DNA from: Aquilaria yunnanensis
Lineage: Eukaryota > Streptophyta > Magnoliopsida > Malvales > Thymelaeaceae
Assembly: GCA_039654915.1 (NCBI GenBank)
Contig: JBDJPA010000014.1
Location: forward strand, 186,001 to 250,000
Direction of reading: 5' to 3'
Length of the DNA: 64,000 nucleotides
Numbering within the stretch: the stretch's first letter is position 1; the number at the start of each line of letters is the position of its first letter. Positions 24,239-35,433 of this stretch are shown here, piece by piece. The notes under the pieces were generated by a model, which was not told the DNA's origin, made no database searches, and saw only the letters and a list, made by a program, of their open reading frames with translations. Made by a program: the position numbers and the translations under genes.

Positions 24239-26666
24239 TTTGGCGCCGTTTGTGGGAACCCACCCTCAGGTCGCCGTCGTGGAGACTCGGCGTTCTAAGG
24301 ACAAAGGACTTCCGAAGTCCCCGTCCGCGCCTGAAGTCCAAACGGCCACTGAGCAAACCCTACCAGGGACTTCCTCACCTGAGGAAGAGCGTCCTCTAGT
24401 CATAACCATGAGCTTTTTACACGACTTTCAGCGCTCTGTTGTGGCCGAAATGACACAGCAGATTGACCGAAGATGGCCATTACCAACTCAGGTCCAAAGG
24501 CCTTCCTCGCCAGTACTCCCTCGGGAAAAAAGCCCTAAACCAACCTATCGCAGTTCGGGAAGCGGGGATCCACGTGAGGAGCCCTTGACGGAAAACATGC
24601 CCCTCGGGGCCCGACCTACGGGGCAAACGGGGTCCAAATGACCTAAAATTCCGTGCCAAAGGAGCTCATCACCTGAGGTGAAGTCCCCATCTCCTTGACA
24701 CCGAAGTCACTCCCCGAAGAGGCGCCGACAGTCTCCCTTTCCAGAAGCCTACAAACACTAGGAGGAAAAGCCTAGTGCTACACTCCTTATGGAGAAGATA
24801 TTGGCAAGGTTGGAGAAAGTAGAAAAACAGGTAGATCGCAAGCCGGTCTGGGCTAGGCTGTCTGAAACTTTCTGTGGGGATGAGTCACCGTTCACCCGAA
24901 CAGTGGTTGAGGCAGCCATGCCAGGTGACTTCCGGGTCCCTTGGCTGGAAACTTATGATGGCCGAACTGATCCACAGGCTCATTTAACAAAGTACAAACG
25001 CAGCATGATGATGCACGGTGCTGACGATGCTACCTTGTGCAAATGCTTTGAGGTGACCCTCACGGGACCAGTGACAGCGTGGTACAATTCATTGGCTCCA
25101 GGAACCATCATGGAATTCCAGGAGTTATCTACGGCATTCACACAGCAATTCATTGGAAGTCGGCCAATGGCGAAGATGCCCGTCCAGATGTTCGACATAG
25201 CGCAAAAGAACGGAGAAACCATCCGTGACTATGTCGAAAGGTTTAACAGAGAAGCCTTAAGTGTTCCAGACTTCCGCCCCGAAATACGCATCCTCGCCAT
25301 AACACGGGGCCTTCGAAGGGACTCACAACTATTCTATGAATTCTCCAAGGACCCTCCGGACACGCTTGGCGAATTCTACCGAAGGGCCGAGCAGCACATG
25401 ACTGCCGAAGAGCTAAGGATGGGTGGACTGAAGTCAGATCACACCCGCGCCGAAAGGTCCAGCCAGCAAACACGGTATCCAACCGACCAGGCAGGACGAC
25501 CTCAGAGAAATAGGGGAAGAAAACCTCCAACCTTTACACCCCTGAACACCACAAGGACCAACATCCTCATGACGATGGAGAGACAGGGGACCCAGGTTCA
25601 GCGGCCAAGGGCCATGACCGCTGATAACAAAAAGAACATGAAGAAGTTCTACCAATTCCACTGCGATCACGGTCACGACACTGAAGACTACTTCCAATTG
25701 AAAAAGTACATAGAGTCGCTGATAAAACAAGGCCAGTTTCAGCGATATCTGCGACTGCCTTCCCCGAAAGGGAGGAGGGAGGAAGAAGGAAAGGCCGAAG
25801 ATGAGGACTACGACTCCGACAGACGGAGGAACCGAAGTCCAAAAAGGCGTCCTCCACCTCCGCCAGGAATAATACAAACCATCACGATAGGACTCCCTTC
25901 CTCGGAAAGAAAGAGGAAGGCCAGAGAAATAGCAGTGATGGAATATCAAAGTCCATCGAAGAAGCTGACCCACAAAAATGGTTCCACCATCATTTTCCCT
26001 CATGATGATCCGCTGTTGGTCATGGCGAGGATAGGAAACTGGGACGTCAAGAGAGTGTTGCTTGACGATGGATCAAACGCCGACGTCCTGTTCTCGCATA
26101 TGCTGCCGAGCTTGGGCATATCCAGCACCGATTTCAAGCCTGTCACTTCGCCCACTTTCGAGGTAGGACCATCCGAACTGCCGGTCCTCGGATGGATTGA
26201 CCTCCCCCTGATGATGAAATGGACCTTAATTGATGGGGCAGATGAACTGTTTGCCTCCACAATGGCAAGGTTCATCGTCATGGATGTTCCTTCATCATAC
26301 AACGCCATCCTTGGAAGACAAACACAAGGAAATCTGCACATTCGCCCTGATGTAAAGTACTTAATTGTCACTTTTGCTACCAAGGATGGAGATGCAGAAA
26401 TCTTCATCGATCAGGGCGAAGTAAGGAAGGTGTTTGTCAAGGCGCGAAAAGCTCCAGCAACCAACTCCGCACAAACTGTAGAGGCAGAGGCTTTCCTAGA
26501 CGGAAAGCCAAAAGAGGGAGAAGACCCCGCGAAGGTAGAAATGGAAATGGAAGAAGTGAAACTTGTCCCTGGCCGAAATACCCGAATAGGGAAAAACTTG
26601 GCCGAAGGTGACAAGAAAACACTTGTATCCTTTCTACTAATGAATAAAGACTTGTTTGCCTACTAG
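24208..26666 (+). pseudogene. Gag-protease region of Tat element 1
   Basis: The frame opens at ATG 24208, inside the last 31 bases of the 5' LTR, and runs in the same phase through stops at 24639, 24696 and 24759. It is then open from 24789 to 26663. Residues counted from 24789: the gag domain lies at about 30-230 (with WYNSLAPGTIMEF and FRPEIRILAITRGL), and a cysteine-depleted zinc-finger remnant FHCDHGHDTEDYF at about 290. The protease active-site region LLDDGSNADVLF lies at about 420; the usual D-S/T-G is DDG here. The terminal TAG at 26664-26666 stands where relatives have a tryptophan, so the frame originally continued into RT. Gag forms the particle and the protease cuts the polyprotein. 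Confidence 0.88.
24241..24258 (+). other. Primer-binding site of Tat element 1
   Basis: TGGCGCCGTTTGTGGGAA begins two bases after the 5' LTR end. TGGCGCC... is the usual primer-binding wording of plant gypsy elements of this lineage. I have not matched it to a particular tRNA. Confidence 0.75.
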
Positions 26667-27866
26667 CCGAATGATATGCCAGGAGTGGACCCTCGCATAA
26701 TACAACATAGCCTTAAAGTAAGCCCGGAAGCAAAACCCGTCCGGCAAAAGAAATGGGGCATCTCAGTCCATAAAAATAACTTCGTCAAAACCGAAGTACA
26801 GCGTTTATTGGACGCAGATATAATCAGGGAGGTCAAGTATCCCGAATGGTTAAGCAATGTGGTCATTGCCACAAAAGAAGGGAGCAATAAGCTCCGAATG
26901 TGCATTGACTTCAGAAACTTGAACGATGCTTGCCCAAAAGATTCATACCCTCTTCCACCAATAGACCAGTTGGTGGTTTTAATTGCCGAATACGGGCTCC
27001 TAAGTTTCCTAGACGCCTTTAGTGGGTATCATCAAATAAGGATGGATCCCGAAGACGAGGAAAAGACAGCTTTCATCACCGAGGGCGGAACGTATTGTTA
27101 CATCAAAATGCCCTTCGGACTAAAAAACGCAGGAGCTACCTATCAGAGGTTGATGAACAAGGTCTTCAGTGACCAAATAGGGAGGAACATGGAAGTTTAT
27201 GTCGACGACATGATAGTCAAAAGCCAGATGCCGAAAGACCACGTCGCAGATCTGAGGGAAACTTTTCACCAGCTCAGAATCTTCGGGATTTGCCTTAATC
27301 CCGAGAAGTGCATCTTCGGCGTAACTTCGGGAAAGTTTCTTGGGTACATGGTATCAGAAAGAGGCATTGATGCCAACCCAGAAAAAATTAAGGCCTTGCT
27401 TGAATTTTGAACTCCCGCCATAGTAAATGATGTGCAAAGACTCACCGGAAGGATAACCTCTCTTAGCAGGTTTATTTCCAGGTATGGAGACCGGTGTCGA
27501 GCATTCTTCAAAGTACTCACCAAGGCAGCAAAAAAGGAGGGCAACCTCGGATGTAATGATCATCCTTGGAATGAGGACTGCCGAAGGGCTTGGGAAGAAC
27601 TCAAAACCTACCTAGCCCATCTGCCCACTCTTCGGCAACCCCGCGAGGGAGAGCCCCTTGTGCTGTACCTCGCCGTTACAGAAAAAGCAGTAAGCTCGGT
27701 CCTTGTGAAAGAAGAAGGGTCGAAACAATGGCCGGTTTATTATGTAAGCAAGTCTCTGCACGACGCCGAAGTCAGGTATCCCTTGCTACAAAAAGCTATA
27801 TATGCCTTGGTGCTGGCAGGAAGAAGACTACGACCATATTTTCAAGCTCACCCGATCATCGTCTGA
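26667..27866 (+). pseudogene. Reverse transcriptase and RNase H of Tat element 1
   Basis: Same frame as gag-protease. RT starts near DMPGVDPRIIQHSL and contains LRMCIDFRNLNDACPKD, the IKMPFGLKNAGATYQR block and the catalytic YVDD at about 27198-27209. A TGA at 27408-27410 separates it from RNase H (connection QRLTGRITSLSRF, then LYLAVTEKAVSSVL and VRYPLLQKAIYAL). A second TGA ends this part at 27864-27866; element 2 has an arginine codon at that position, so this is a CGA-to-TGA change. It would copy the RNA genome into DNA. It is inactive in this copy unless read through. Confidence 0.9.
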
Positions 27867-28577
27867 AGTAGTCTACCTCTACGGGACGTCATGAGGAAAG
27901 TTGATCATTCGGGAAGACTTTCCAAATGGTGCATAGAGCTTGGGGAGCATGACATTACTTATGAACCTCGGAAAGCCATCAAAGCTCAAGCTTTTGCAGA
28001 TTTCATTGCCGAAGTACCCATTACCGAGGACAGCCATTCCGATTCTGGCGAAAGTGAGCCAGAATGGACTTTGCATGTAGACGGAGCCTCAGGGTCCGAA
28101 CACCAGGGAGCTGGGGTAATTATCAGAGGCCCCGAAGGTCTACAGGTGATGAAGTCCATTAAGTTCAGCTTCAACGTCACCAACAATATGGCCGAGTATG
28201 AAGCTCTCATAGCAGGGCTACGCCTAGCTAGAAAAATTGGTGTAAGAAACTTAAAAGCCCACAGCGACTCCCAGCTGGTAGTTCGGCAAACGGTAGGGGA
28301 CTATGGGGCGAAGGACCCGACCTTGGCAAAATATCATGAGCTAGTAACGAAACTTATTCAAGAGTTCGATACTGTGCGAATTAAAAATGTGCCGCGCCGG
28401 GACAATGCCGAGGCAAATGGCCTAGCAAAGTCAAAAACATGCACCGAAGTGCTGGATCACCCGAGCATAGAGGTACTGAGCATATTGACTTCGGGAGAAG
28501 GCTGGAAAGATCCTATCAAAAGATATCTTGCAAACGGTGAGCTCCCCGAAGACCCCAACCAAGCGGCAAAAGTGTGA
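27867..28577 (+). pseudogene. Second (archaeal-type) RNase H domain of Tat element 1
   Basis: Still in the same frame. EWTLHVDGASGSEHQGAGV, NNMAEYEALIAGLRLA and LKAHSDSQLVVRQ give the D-E-D residues of an active-type RNase H, distinct from the RNase H following RT. A duplicated RNase H here is a known mark of the Tat lineage. It ends at a TGA (28575-28577) before the integrase, and the same TGA is found in element 2. Confidence 0.88.
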
Positions 28578-29737
28578 AGGCGTACAGGTCGATTCTTTTT
28601 AATCGGGGAAGAACTGTATAGGCAGGGATATGCAAATCCATTGCAGTGGTGTGTTGGCGAAGAGGATACTGAAGTGATCCTCGAAGAAGTTCACGAAGGC
28701 GCTTGTGGTTCACACATTGGAACCGACGCCCTAGCCGCAGTAATACTTCGCCAAGGATATTTTTGGCTTACCCTAAGAAAGGACGCTAGGCAGTTCGTCC
28801 AAAAATGTGGTAATTGCCAAAGGCACGCGAATATCCAAAGGACACCCTCAGAATTGGTGACTTCGGCTGACTATCCCTGGCCTTTCGCAGTTTGGGGCAT
28901 AGACTTCATTGGGCCACTCCCGACAGCGCTTGGAGGCGTGAAGTTCTGTGTAGTCGCAGTAGACTATTTCTCAAAGTGGGTCGACGCAGAACCCTTGGCA
29001 ACGATCTCGGCAAAAGATGTGCAGAAGTTCGTATGGAAGAACATCGTATGCAGATTTGGCATACTGAGGGTACTAGTAGCCGACAATGGGTTTCAGTTTA
29101 TAGACAAGGGATTCCAAGAATTTGTCAAAGACCTCGGAATACAAATGCACTTCGCTCCAGTAGCTCACCCCCAAAGCAATGGGCAAGTAGAAGTATCCAA
29201 CAGGACCATAAAAGATGGTCTGAAAAGAGGTTGGGGGAAGCGAAAGGGAAATGGCCAGGAGAGCTTCCAAGAGTGTTATGGAGCTACCGAACAACACCTT
29301 GAAGAGCCACAGGGGAAACACTTTTTTCACTTGTTTTCGGTGCAGAGGCCATCATCCCAATTGAGATAGTGCAACCATCGGTGCGGGTGCAAGTCTTTGA
29401 CGAAAGTGGCAATGACCTCGGCCTGAGAACCAAGCTCGACCTTGTTGGCGAACACAGAGAAATAGCTGAGCAGAGAAGAAAAACTTTTCAGCAAAGAGTG
29501 GCCGCGGTTATAAACTTACGCGCCAGGCCAAAGGGAATAAAGAAAGGAGACCTCGTTCTCCGAAAGGCTGAATTTGGACCCCGAAGACCCTCCCATGGGG
29601 TACTTCGCGCAAATTGGGAAGGACCTTATCTGGTGCTTGCCGAAGTACGAAAAGGAGTTTACAAGCTCGGTAATACCGAAGGCGTAGAATTAAAGAATAC
29701 ATGGCACTCGGATGCCTTGAAAAAATTTTATGCTTAG
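28578..29737 (+). pseudogene. Integrase of Tat element 1 (frameshifted)
   Basis: N-terminal HHCC zinc finger (His near 28692 and 28713, Cys at 28806 and 28815). The catalytic triad is complete: Asp 28902, Asp 29082 and Glu 29190, spacing 59 and 35 residues. At about 29221 one A is missing from an A run that has five in element 2, shifting the frame. A TGA at 29300-29302 follows. The C-terminal region then stays open in the shifted frame to 29737 (GVLRANWEGPYLVLAEV, ending KNTWHSDALKKFYA). No chromodomain is seen. Confidence 0.9.
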
Positions 29738-30085
29738 GATTTTTGTGAGAAAATTGTACAAGTTAGAAAATTTTTCTAAGAACAAAAGGATTCTTTTCAC
29801 CAAAACAGTTGTCACCGAGCACGGCTTAAGAGAATTCATTCACAAAGGCTATCAACCTTCTCTGAAGTTAAAAATTTACCCAGAAGGAATTTCGCGAGGG
29901 TGAAGCACAATTTTCCGAAATCCCTTGAGCGAACGTGTTCGGGACAATGGGGAATGAAAACTCTTGCAAAAGACTTAGCCGAAAATTTCTCTTTATTAGC
30001 AAAGATGGAATTCGATTACAAAGGAGGAAGTTCGCCAAAAGGAGAAATACAAAAAAGGAGAAAAAGAAGGCAAAGGGCCCTAAAA
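29738..30085. other. Spacer between convergent pol and opposite-strand gene
   Basis: About 350 bp between the end of integrase (+) and the end of the minus-strand gene. It contains one copy (about 29880-29960) of the unit that is tandemly repeated at 61779-62000 in element 2. It probably holds the 3' ends of both transcripts. Confidence 0.6.
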
Positions 30086-32523
30086 CTAAGGAGCCTCGGC
30101 ATCTTGAGAGCCACCAACTCCCGCGTCCTTGTCAATCACCTGCGGCGTCGGAAGAGGGAAGGGCAAGTTGAGGTGCTCAACTTTGGACCAAGTCCACCGA
30201 GGCCCCTCGGGAATATTCAGGGCCGCCATGAAGGAGAGGTCCAGATCTGGGAACCTTTGAAGGACTTGATGCCGAAAAAGACAAAAGCCATCTTGAAAAC
30301 CGACCTTTGTCATCTCGTCGGCTTTATCCTTCTCGACCCCTAAGGCGTCAAGTTCCTTCTCCAGATCTACGATCTCCTTCTTCAATGCCTTCGTCTTCTT
30401 CTTCTTTGGCTCCTTCTTTAAAGACTGGACCTCGGCCTGGAGCACGGCCTTCTCAGCGAGCACCTTCGCCAGGAGAGCCTCGGACTCTGACTTCTCCTTT
30501 TGGTACGCTTCGCTTGCCGAAGTCAGCTCCGCAACCTTAGAGCCGAGGTCGGAAATCTTCTGGGAGGAGTCCTTCAAGATTTCCTCTTTCTTCTTCGTTA
30601 ACTCCTCCCGAATGGTAGCAACCTCTTTCTTTGCAGCTTGGGCCATCTCCGCGTTCTTGGCAACCAGGTCAGTGCACATGACCTGGGTTTTCTCTATCTT
30701 GTCCATAGCCCAGGCTCGGAAAGCTACTTGCTTCGTTACCCGAACCCTGAGGAAACCAGCATACCTCAGCAGCTGCAAAGGAGTAAAAACAAAGTCAGAA
30801 AGGCAAAGGCCAAATACTTAGAAAAAAGCAGAAAGGAAAGGCAAACACCTGAGACATACCTAGGCAGCGTGCTTGGAAACTTTAGCAGCAAGGGACTCAT
30901 CATCCGGGCACACCTCGGAAATGGACTTGAAGGACGCCTCGGTAAGGATCCCCTTCGAAATTTGGTTGGCCATTCGAGGGCAGTCATCGGAGTACATGTC
31001 CATGTCCTCCGTAAAGGACCAGAAAGGCTCCCTCGGGATTTTCCCTTTCGGAATATGGGAATCCCGAAGGGCCCATTTCCGGGCGTGCTCGACTACCCAT
31101 GCCGAAGGTGGTATCTCCTCTGCACGGCAAAAACAAGAAAACTGATCAGCACAAGTAATCCTTAAAAGTTCAAAAAAAAAAAGAAGAAAGAGGGCACCTG
31201 AAAAAACCAACCTGAAGGTACCTCGATGACATCGTCGTCGGTGTACTGAGCCCCCTCGGCAGAAATCTCTTTGCCTTTGCCCTTACGGCGCTCCTCGAGC
31301 TCCGCGGCAGAAGGGACTGACGCCAAGGCATCCAGGAGAGCCGCCGAGAAAGTAGGACTCCGGGAAGAAACCTCGGCCTGCTGGGCGGTGTGAACTTCAG
31401 GCTCCTCGCGCACCTCCTTGGGAATTTCCGGAAGAGGAGGAGGCGCGTCCTTCTTCACCCGTTTGACCGAGGATGGCCCGCCAGCAGTCATTTTGCACCT
31501 TCGGGAGGCGGCCTTCTTTGTCTGCTCCCCCTTCTCGGCTTGACCAGCAAAGTGGGACTTGTAATAATCAGTGGAATCCTCGGCCATCTCTGAAACAAAA
31601 GGAAAACATCAGTGTGAGTCTAAGGCATGCCTTTAATAAATAGAACTTTGGAGAAACTTACGCTCACAAAAGGTCTCGTAAGAGACCTCATCCCGAAGAA
31701 GTTTTATGAGCCAGGAATCTTTCCCTTCGATGGCAGGAGCTGGCATCTCGAGGTCCGTCTTGTGCTCCTTCACCACCCCTAGCTCCTAAAGGACCTCTTT
31801 AGTCATTAGCCTCCACATGATGGGGAAGGGGTAGAGGTAGCGCGAAGAGACCTCGGAATCCCAGTCAGAAACAACCCGGATCCGTCTGTCGAAGTCCGTG
31901 AATCTGGCCGCCAAATCAGGAGTCAGCAGCCTCTTCGGGTCTACGACATCAGTCTCCAGCTTTCCCTGCGCCCACTTGGTCGGAACGTACGACTAGGCCT
32001 CCTCTATCTTCAGAAAGAAAAATTTCCTTTGCCACCCTCACCAGCTGTCCTTGGTAGCGAAGGTGAACATGAACTTTTTGCTCCCTGATCCCCGGGGTAG
32101 CATGAAATAAAAGCCACCATTCGGTACCGAATAGAGCTTGTAGTACTACATAAAAAAGATGAAGTGGGGTTCTATTTTGAAAACCCTGCACATACGAAGG
32201 AAGTCGTTGAAGTAGCAGTACGAGTTCGGAGGAAGTTGATTTACGGCAATGCCATGAAATTTGCAGAAGTCGCAAATCACCTTCGAAGGAGGATACCGAA
32301 GTCCGGCCTTCAGTTGGGCACGAAAAAAGGTAACCTCGTCCACGGCGTTCAAAAAGCAGAGTGTTTGGGGGCCAAGAAGTCTGGTGGTGGCATAAGAAGG
32401 AAGAAAACAAATTTTAGTCCACTTCTCCAATTTTTCTGAAGTAGAACAGCAAGGATGCTGAGTAAGGGGTTGCCAGCTCTCAGGCATGGGGGAAGTAGGT
32501 GAGAGAAGAGTTGGCGAAGACAT
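30086..32523 (-). pseudogene. Four-exon opposite-strand gene of Tat element 1
   Basis: Comparison with element 2 gives exons 32523-31662, 31589-31212, 31119-30860 and 30772-30086 (862, 378, 260 and 687 bp; introns 72, 92 and 87 bp, all GT-AG). Together they make 729 codons in one frame. Exon 1 resembles the family annotated as putative gypsy-type transposon proteins (CDFCKFHGIAVNQLPPNSY). Exon 2 is acidic and Pro/Ser-rich with a basic KRVKKD patch. Exon 4 encodes a Lys/Glu coiled coil (AEVQSLKKEPKKKKTKALKK). Stops disable this copy: TAG at 32148-32146, 31995-31993 and 31788-31786 in exon 1 and TAG at 30862-30860 ending exon 3. Exon 4 is intact. Function is unknown; extra opposite-strand genes are known in this retrotransposon lineage. 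Confidence 0.82.
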
Positions 32524-32774
32524 TTTCAAAGAAAAAAAAGACTTCGGGGAAGAAAAAATGAGTTCGGAAAAGCTTTAAAAAAGCACAGAAAGGGAATCAA
32601 AACCCATCGAACGTTTTGCCAAAATCTGGGTTTGAAGCCACCGTCGTGAAAAAGTTGCCGGAAAAACACTCCGTCAAAAGCACCGCCGCAACAAACAAGA
32701 GAAAACACAAAAGCGGTTGGGAGCAGAAGGAAAGCAAAAAGCAGAAAGCAAAAGGAGACTATGACGGAGTAGGG

Positions 32775-32916
32775 TATATATAGGCCGAGGGGGTTATGCG
32801 AATCGACGCCATAAGTGCTCCGTGAAGGCGAACAGTCGCCATAACTGCCCCCTACGCCTCAAAAGGCCTGCCTGCCATGACCGATGCGGCTCCCTCCAAT
32901 GACAACGTGCCACGTG
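32775..32916 (-). promoter_or_regulatory. Promoter elements of the opposite-strand gene, element 1
   Basis: On the minus strand a CACGTG box (32916-32911) is followed by TATATATA (32782-32775), about 250 bp before the ATG at 32523. Element 2 has the same order and similar spacing, which argues for a real internal promoter. Confidence 0.6.
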
Positions 32917-33191
32917 TCAGCCGATGCGGCAACCGAGGAGCACGCCTTCTGACGCCCTTAAATCCCGGGCATGGCGCTCTAGACTGACGTGACCAGTCAC
33001 AAGGCGTGACGAGTCACAGACCTGCAGAAAAGAAAGAAAGAAGTGGGTTACCTCGAAGATGTCAAAAGGCAAGCTATGGTCAAACTGCCTGTGTCTTCGG
33101 ACAAAAGGTGCATCTTCGGCACAGGGGTTACACCCGAGGACCCGGAGGCCGCCCTCCGAAAGACAACAAGCCGAAGTCACTTCGGCTTTCC

Positions 33192-33203
33192 GTGGGGGGG
33201 GCT
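33192..33203 (+). other. Polypurine tract of Tat element 1
   Basis: GTGGGGGGGGCT lies immediately before the 3' LTR (starts 33206) and is the expected primer for plus-strand DNA synthesis. Confidence 0.75.
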
Positions 33204-33205
33204 TG

Positions 33206-34047
33206 TGATAGCCGAAGGGCTACCATCCCTCTCAATACACACCTCCTGCCAAAAATATAGCCGGAGAGCCTGATGTCACTTGAAAGAGGCACTGCCACTG
33301 ACTTCGGAAGGAGCGAAGTCAAAGCGCCTCTTACTCGGGACTTCGGCTAATACGTCAGGGACTTCAAGGACGTTACCGGCTCCCTCAGGGGACCAAGCGG
33401 ATCGCCTTCGGAGGCGAAAGTCCAGCTATCCCAAGCAGGACAAGAATCCCGCCGAAGGCGGAACCCCCGAACCAGGGAACTCCCCGAAAAGGGACGTCCG
33501 TGCCAAAGGACGACCTCACCAAGAGGACCTCGGGAGTACGGCAGGAGCATTTAAGGGGCCTCTGACATGTCATCCACAGGCGCTACACACCGCCTGGAAC
33601 GGCGGTCTGACGCGTCGGCGCTGTCCAAGTCTTGTCACGACCCGTCTCGGTCTCAGGCCCGAGGAGCCTACGAAACGGCTACGTGTCCCCTACGTCCGAA
33701 AATACGGATCGCATCCAACCGAACACGTGTCACGATCTGAACAGGCCGGGCACCTCTATAAATACCAGGAAACAGGACTTGGCAAAGGATCGGACCCTCT
33801 CTCCCTGAGAAAACACACACAGGCAAGGCCATCTAACCTCCTAGTGTTCCTTCTCTATCTCCACTCAGGGCACTGACTTGGGCGTCGGAGGCTCCTCCTC
33901 GGAAGAACACTCCGGGGACCTCCTAACCCTCTTTTCTGGGCATTTCAGGCACGCCCCTCTGGGAAACCTTTGCACCAGACGCTCTGCCTCTCAGGAAGTC
34001 CCTCCCGAAGTCACAATGTCACATGACGAAGATGCCGACGGGCATCA
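33206..34047 (+). repeat. 3' LTR of Tat element 1
   Basis: 842 bp, same ends as the 5' LTR, followed by the target duplication CAGAT. See the 5' LTR entry for divergence. Confidence 0.95.
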
Positions 34048-34897
34048 CAGATCATCCCTAGTCATGACCCGATATTGACACGAAGTATGGAAATATAATT
34101 TGTGCGCTGCCAGACCATAGCTGGCGAGGGACCATGCTTGTGGCTAGTATCACGAGAGGCTCTACCTTGGAGTAGGTATCCTGATAGGCTCTGGATTGGT
34201 GGCATCCCTAGTGGCACTACCTAAGAGTCATCCCGAGAGTGGATGATGTACACACTCACCATCCTAGGTTCGTCCGACGGTATTTAAGTATTAGATTAAA
34301 TGATTGATCAATAAGATATGATTTAATTGGTAAAAGGAGTAATGCACACGCATGGTAGTCCAAGTATGCTAGTAGGACTTTGATATTGTTGTTATGATGT
34401 TGTATGAAATTGTTCTTTAATTAAATTGCTATAACTTAAAGTTTATTATTCGTTGTTGTTTGTTGTGAGAATAGGAGGATAATTCCCCCTTACTGAGTAA
34501 GTTGCGCTCACCCTTCATTTTAACATGTTTTCTTAGGTGAGTACTATGAGGAGACAAAGTACACTAAACCATATAATGAGGTTCAAGTTGTGGAGCAGAC
34601 TGAGTGAGGGTACGTTGTAACCCATCGAAAGTAAAACTAGCTGGGACTGGGTTTCAACTTTGTGTTATTTGATTTTTAAATAGACATATGGTTTGTTTAA
34701 ATTGGTACATTATCCATATATTAGTTTTCCTGGGATAGTCACTTAAGTACTTTGATTTCATTTAATACTCTTATTATTTAAAAAATAGATTAAAAGAAAA
34801 TGTTTTACCTTATATTTCTCAAATCATTTTTAATTAATGACTCTGGGCAATTTCGATATTTTTCTAAATTAAGATTTATAACATTGGGGGCGTTACA
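34048..34897 (+). mobile_element. Solo-LTR-like element, right part
   Basis: This continues the sequence interrupted at 23396 and ends GGGGGCGTTACA at 34897, matching the TGTAATAACCC start in the usual TG...CA manner. It is non-coding. The six bases GTTATC separate it from the TRIM that follows. Confidence 0.6.
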
Positions 34898-34903
34898 GTT
34901 ATC

Positions 34904-35433
34904 TATAACTACCTAAGTCCAGAATCGGTCAACGGAACATTTGCCCACATCACATGGGCTATCCTTTTAGAAAATGATAAGCGCTAGGTGCTTATGTTCT
35001 GGAATTTGAGTCTATATATCCACATAAGGCTTCCCACAATTCACCCATGTGGGATATGGAGGTGTTACAAACTCCCCCCTATGTATCCAACGTCCTCGTT
35101 AGGGTCAATCGGATTACTTGGTTCCCTGGACCAAGTAACCTCTCTAATCGGATTACTTAGCCCTTGGCCAAGTAGTCTCTTGAATCCAGGATTAGTCCCG
35201 GTAGACGATGCATGTGCATATCCACTATGTCACACCATCGTGGTCCCGGGTTGGCTCTGATACCATTTGTAACTACCCAAGTCCAGAACCGGTCAACGGA
35301 ACACCTGCCCACACCACATGGGCTATCCTTTTAGGAAAAGATAAGCGCTAGGTGCTTATATTCTGGAATTTGAGCCTATATATCCACATAAGGCTTCCCA
35401 CAATTCACCCATGTGGGATACAGGGGTGTTACA
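34904..35433 (-). mobile_element. Complete TRIM element
   Basis: Two direct repeats of 166 bp, 34904-35069 and 35268-35433, flank a 198-bp internal part with no coding capacity. Read on the minus strand, the LTR runs TGTAACACC...GTTACA. It is followed by TGGTATCAGAGCCAA (35265-35251), the initiator tRNA-Met primer-binding site, and the internal part ends in a purine tract (AGGGGGGAGTT, 35080-35070) next to the other LTR. This is the full minimal set for a terminal-repeat retrotransposon in miniature, mobilised in trans. The left LTR end has TATAAC in place of TGTAAC. Confidence 0.9.

Larger units (their letters stand above)
23397..34047 (+). mobile_element. Tat-lineage Ty3/gypsy LTR retrotransposon, element 1
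   Basis: Complete structure of 10,651 bp: two LTRs of 842 bp each, flanked by CGGAT (23392-23396) and CAGAT (34048-34052), a 5-bp target duplication with one change. A primer-binding site TGGCGCCGTTTGTGGG follows the 5' LTR, then gag, protease, reverse transcriptase, RNase H, a second RNase H and integrase on the + strand. A four-exon gene on the - strand lies between pol and the polypurine tract. The second RNase H domain and the opposite-strand gene place it in the Tat lineage. Several stops and one frameshift break the polyprotein. Confidence 0.95.

Noticed and set aside
25434..26003. Long minus-strand frames under gag-pro
   Set aside because: They mirror the GC-rich sense frame and look nothing like the genuine opposite-strand gene further downstream.
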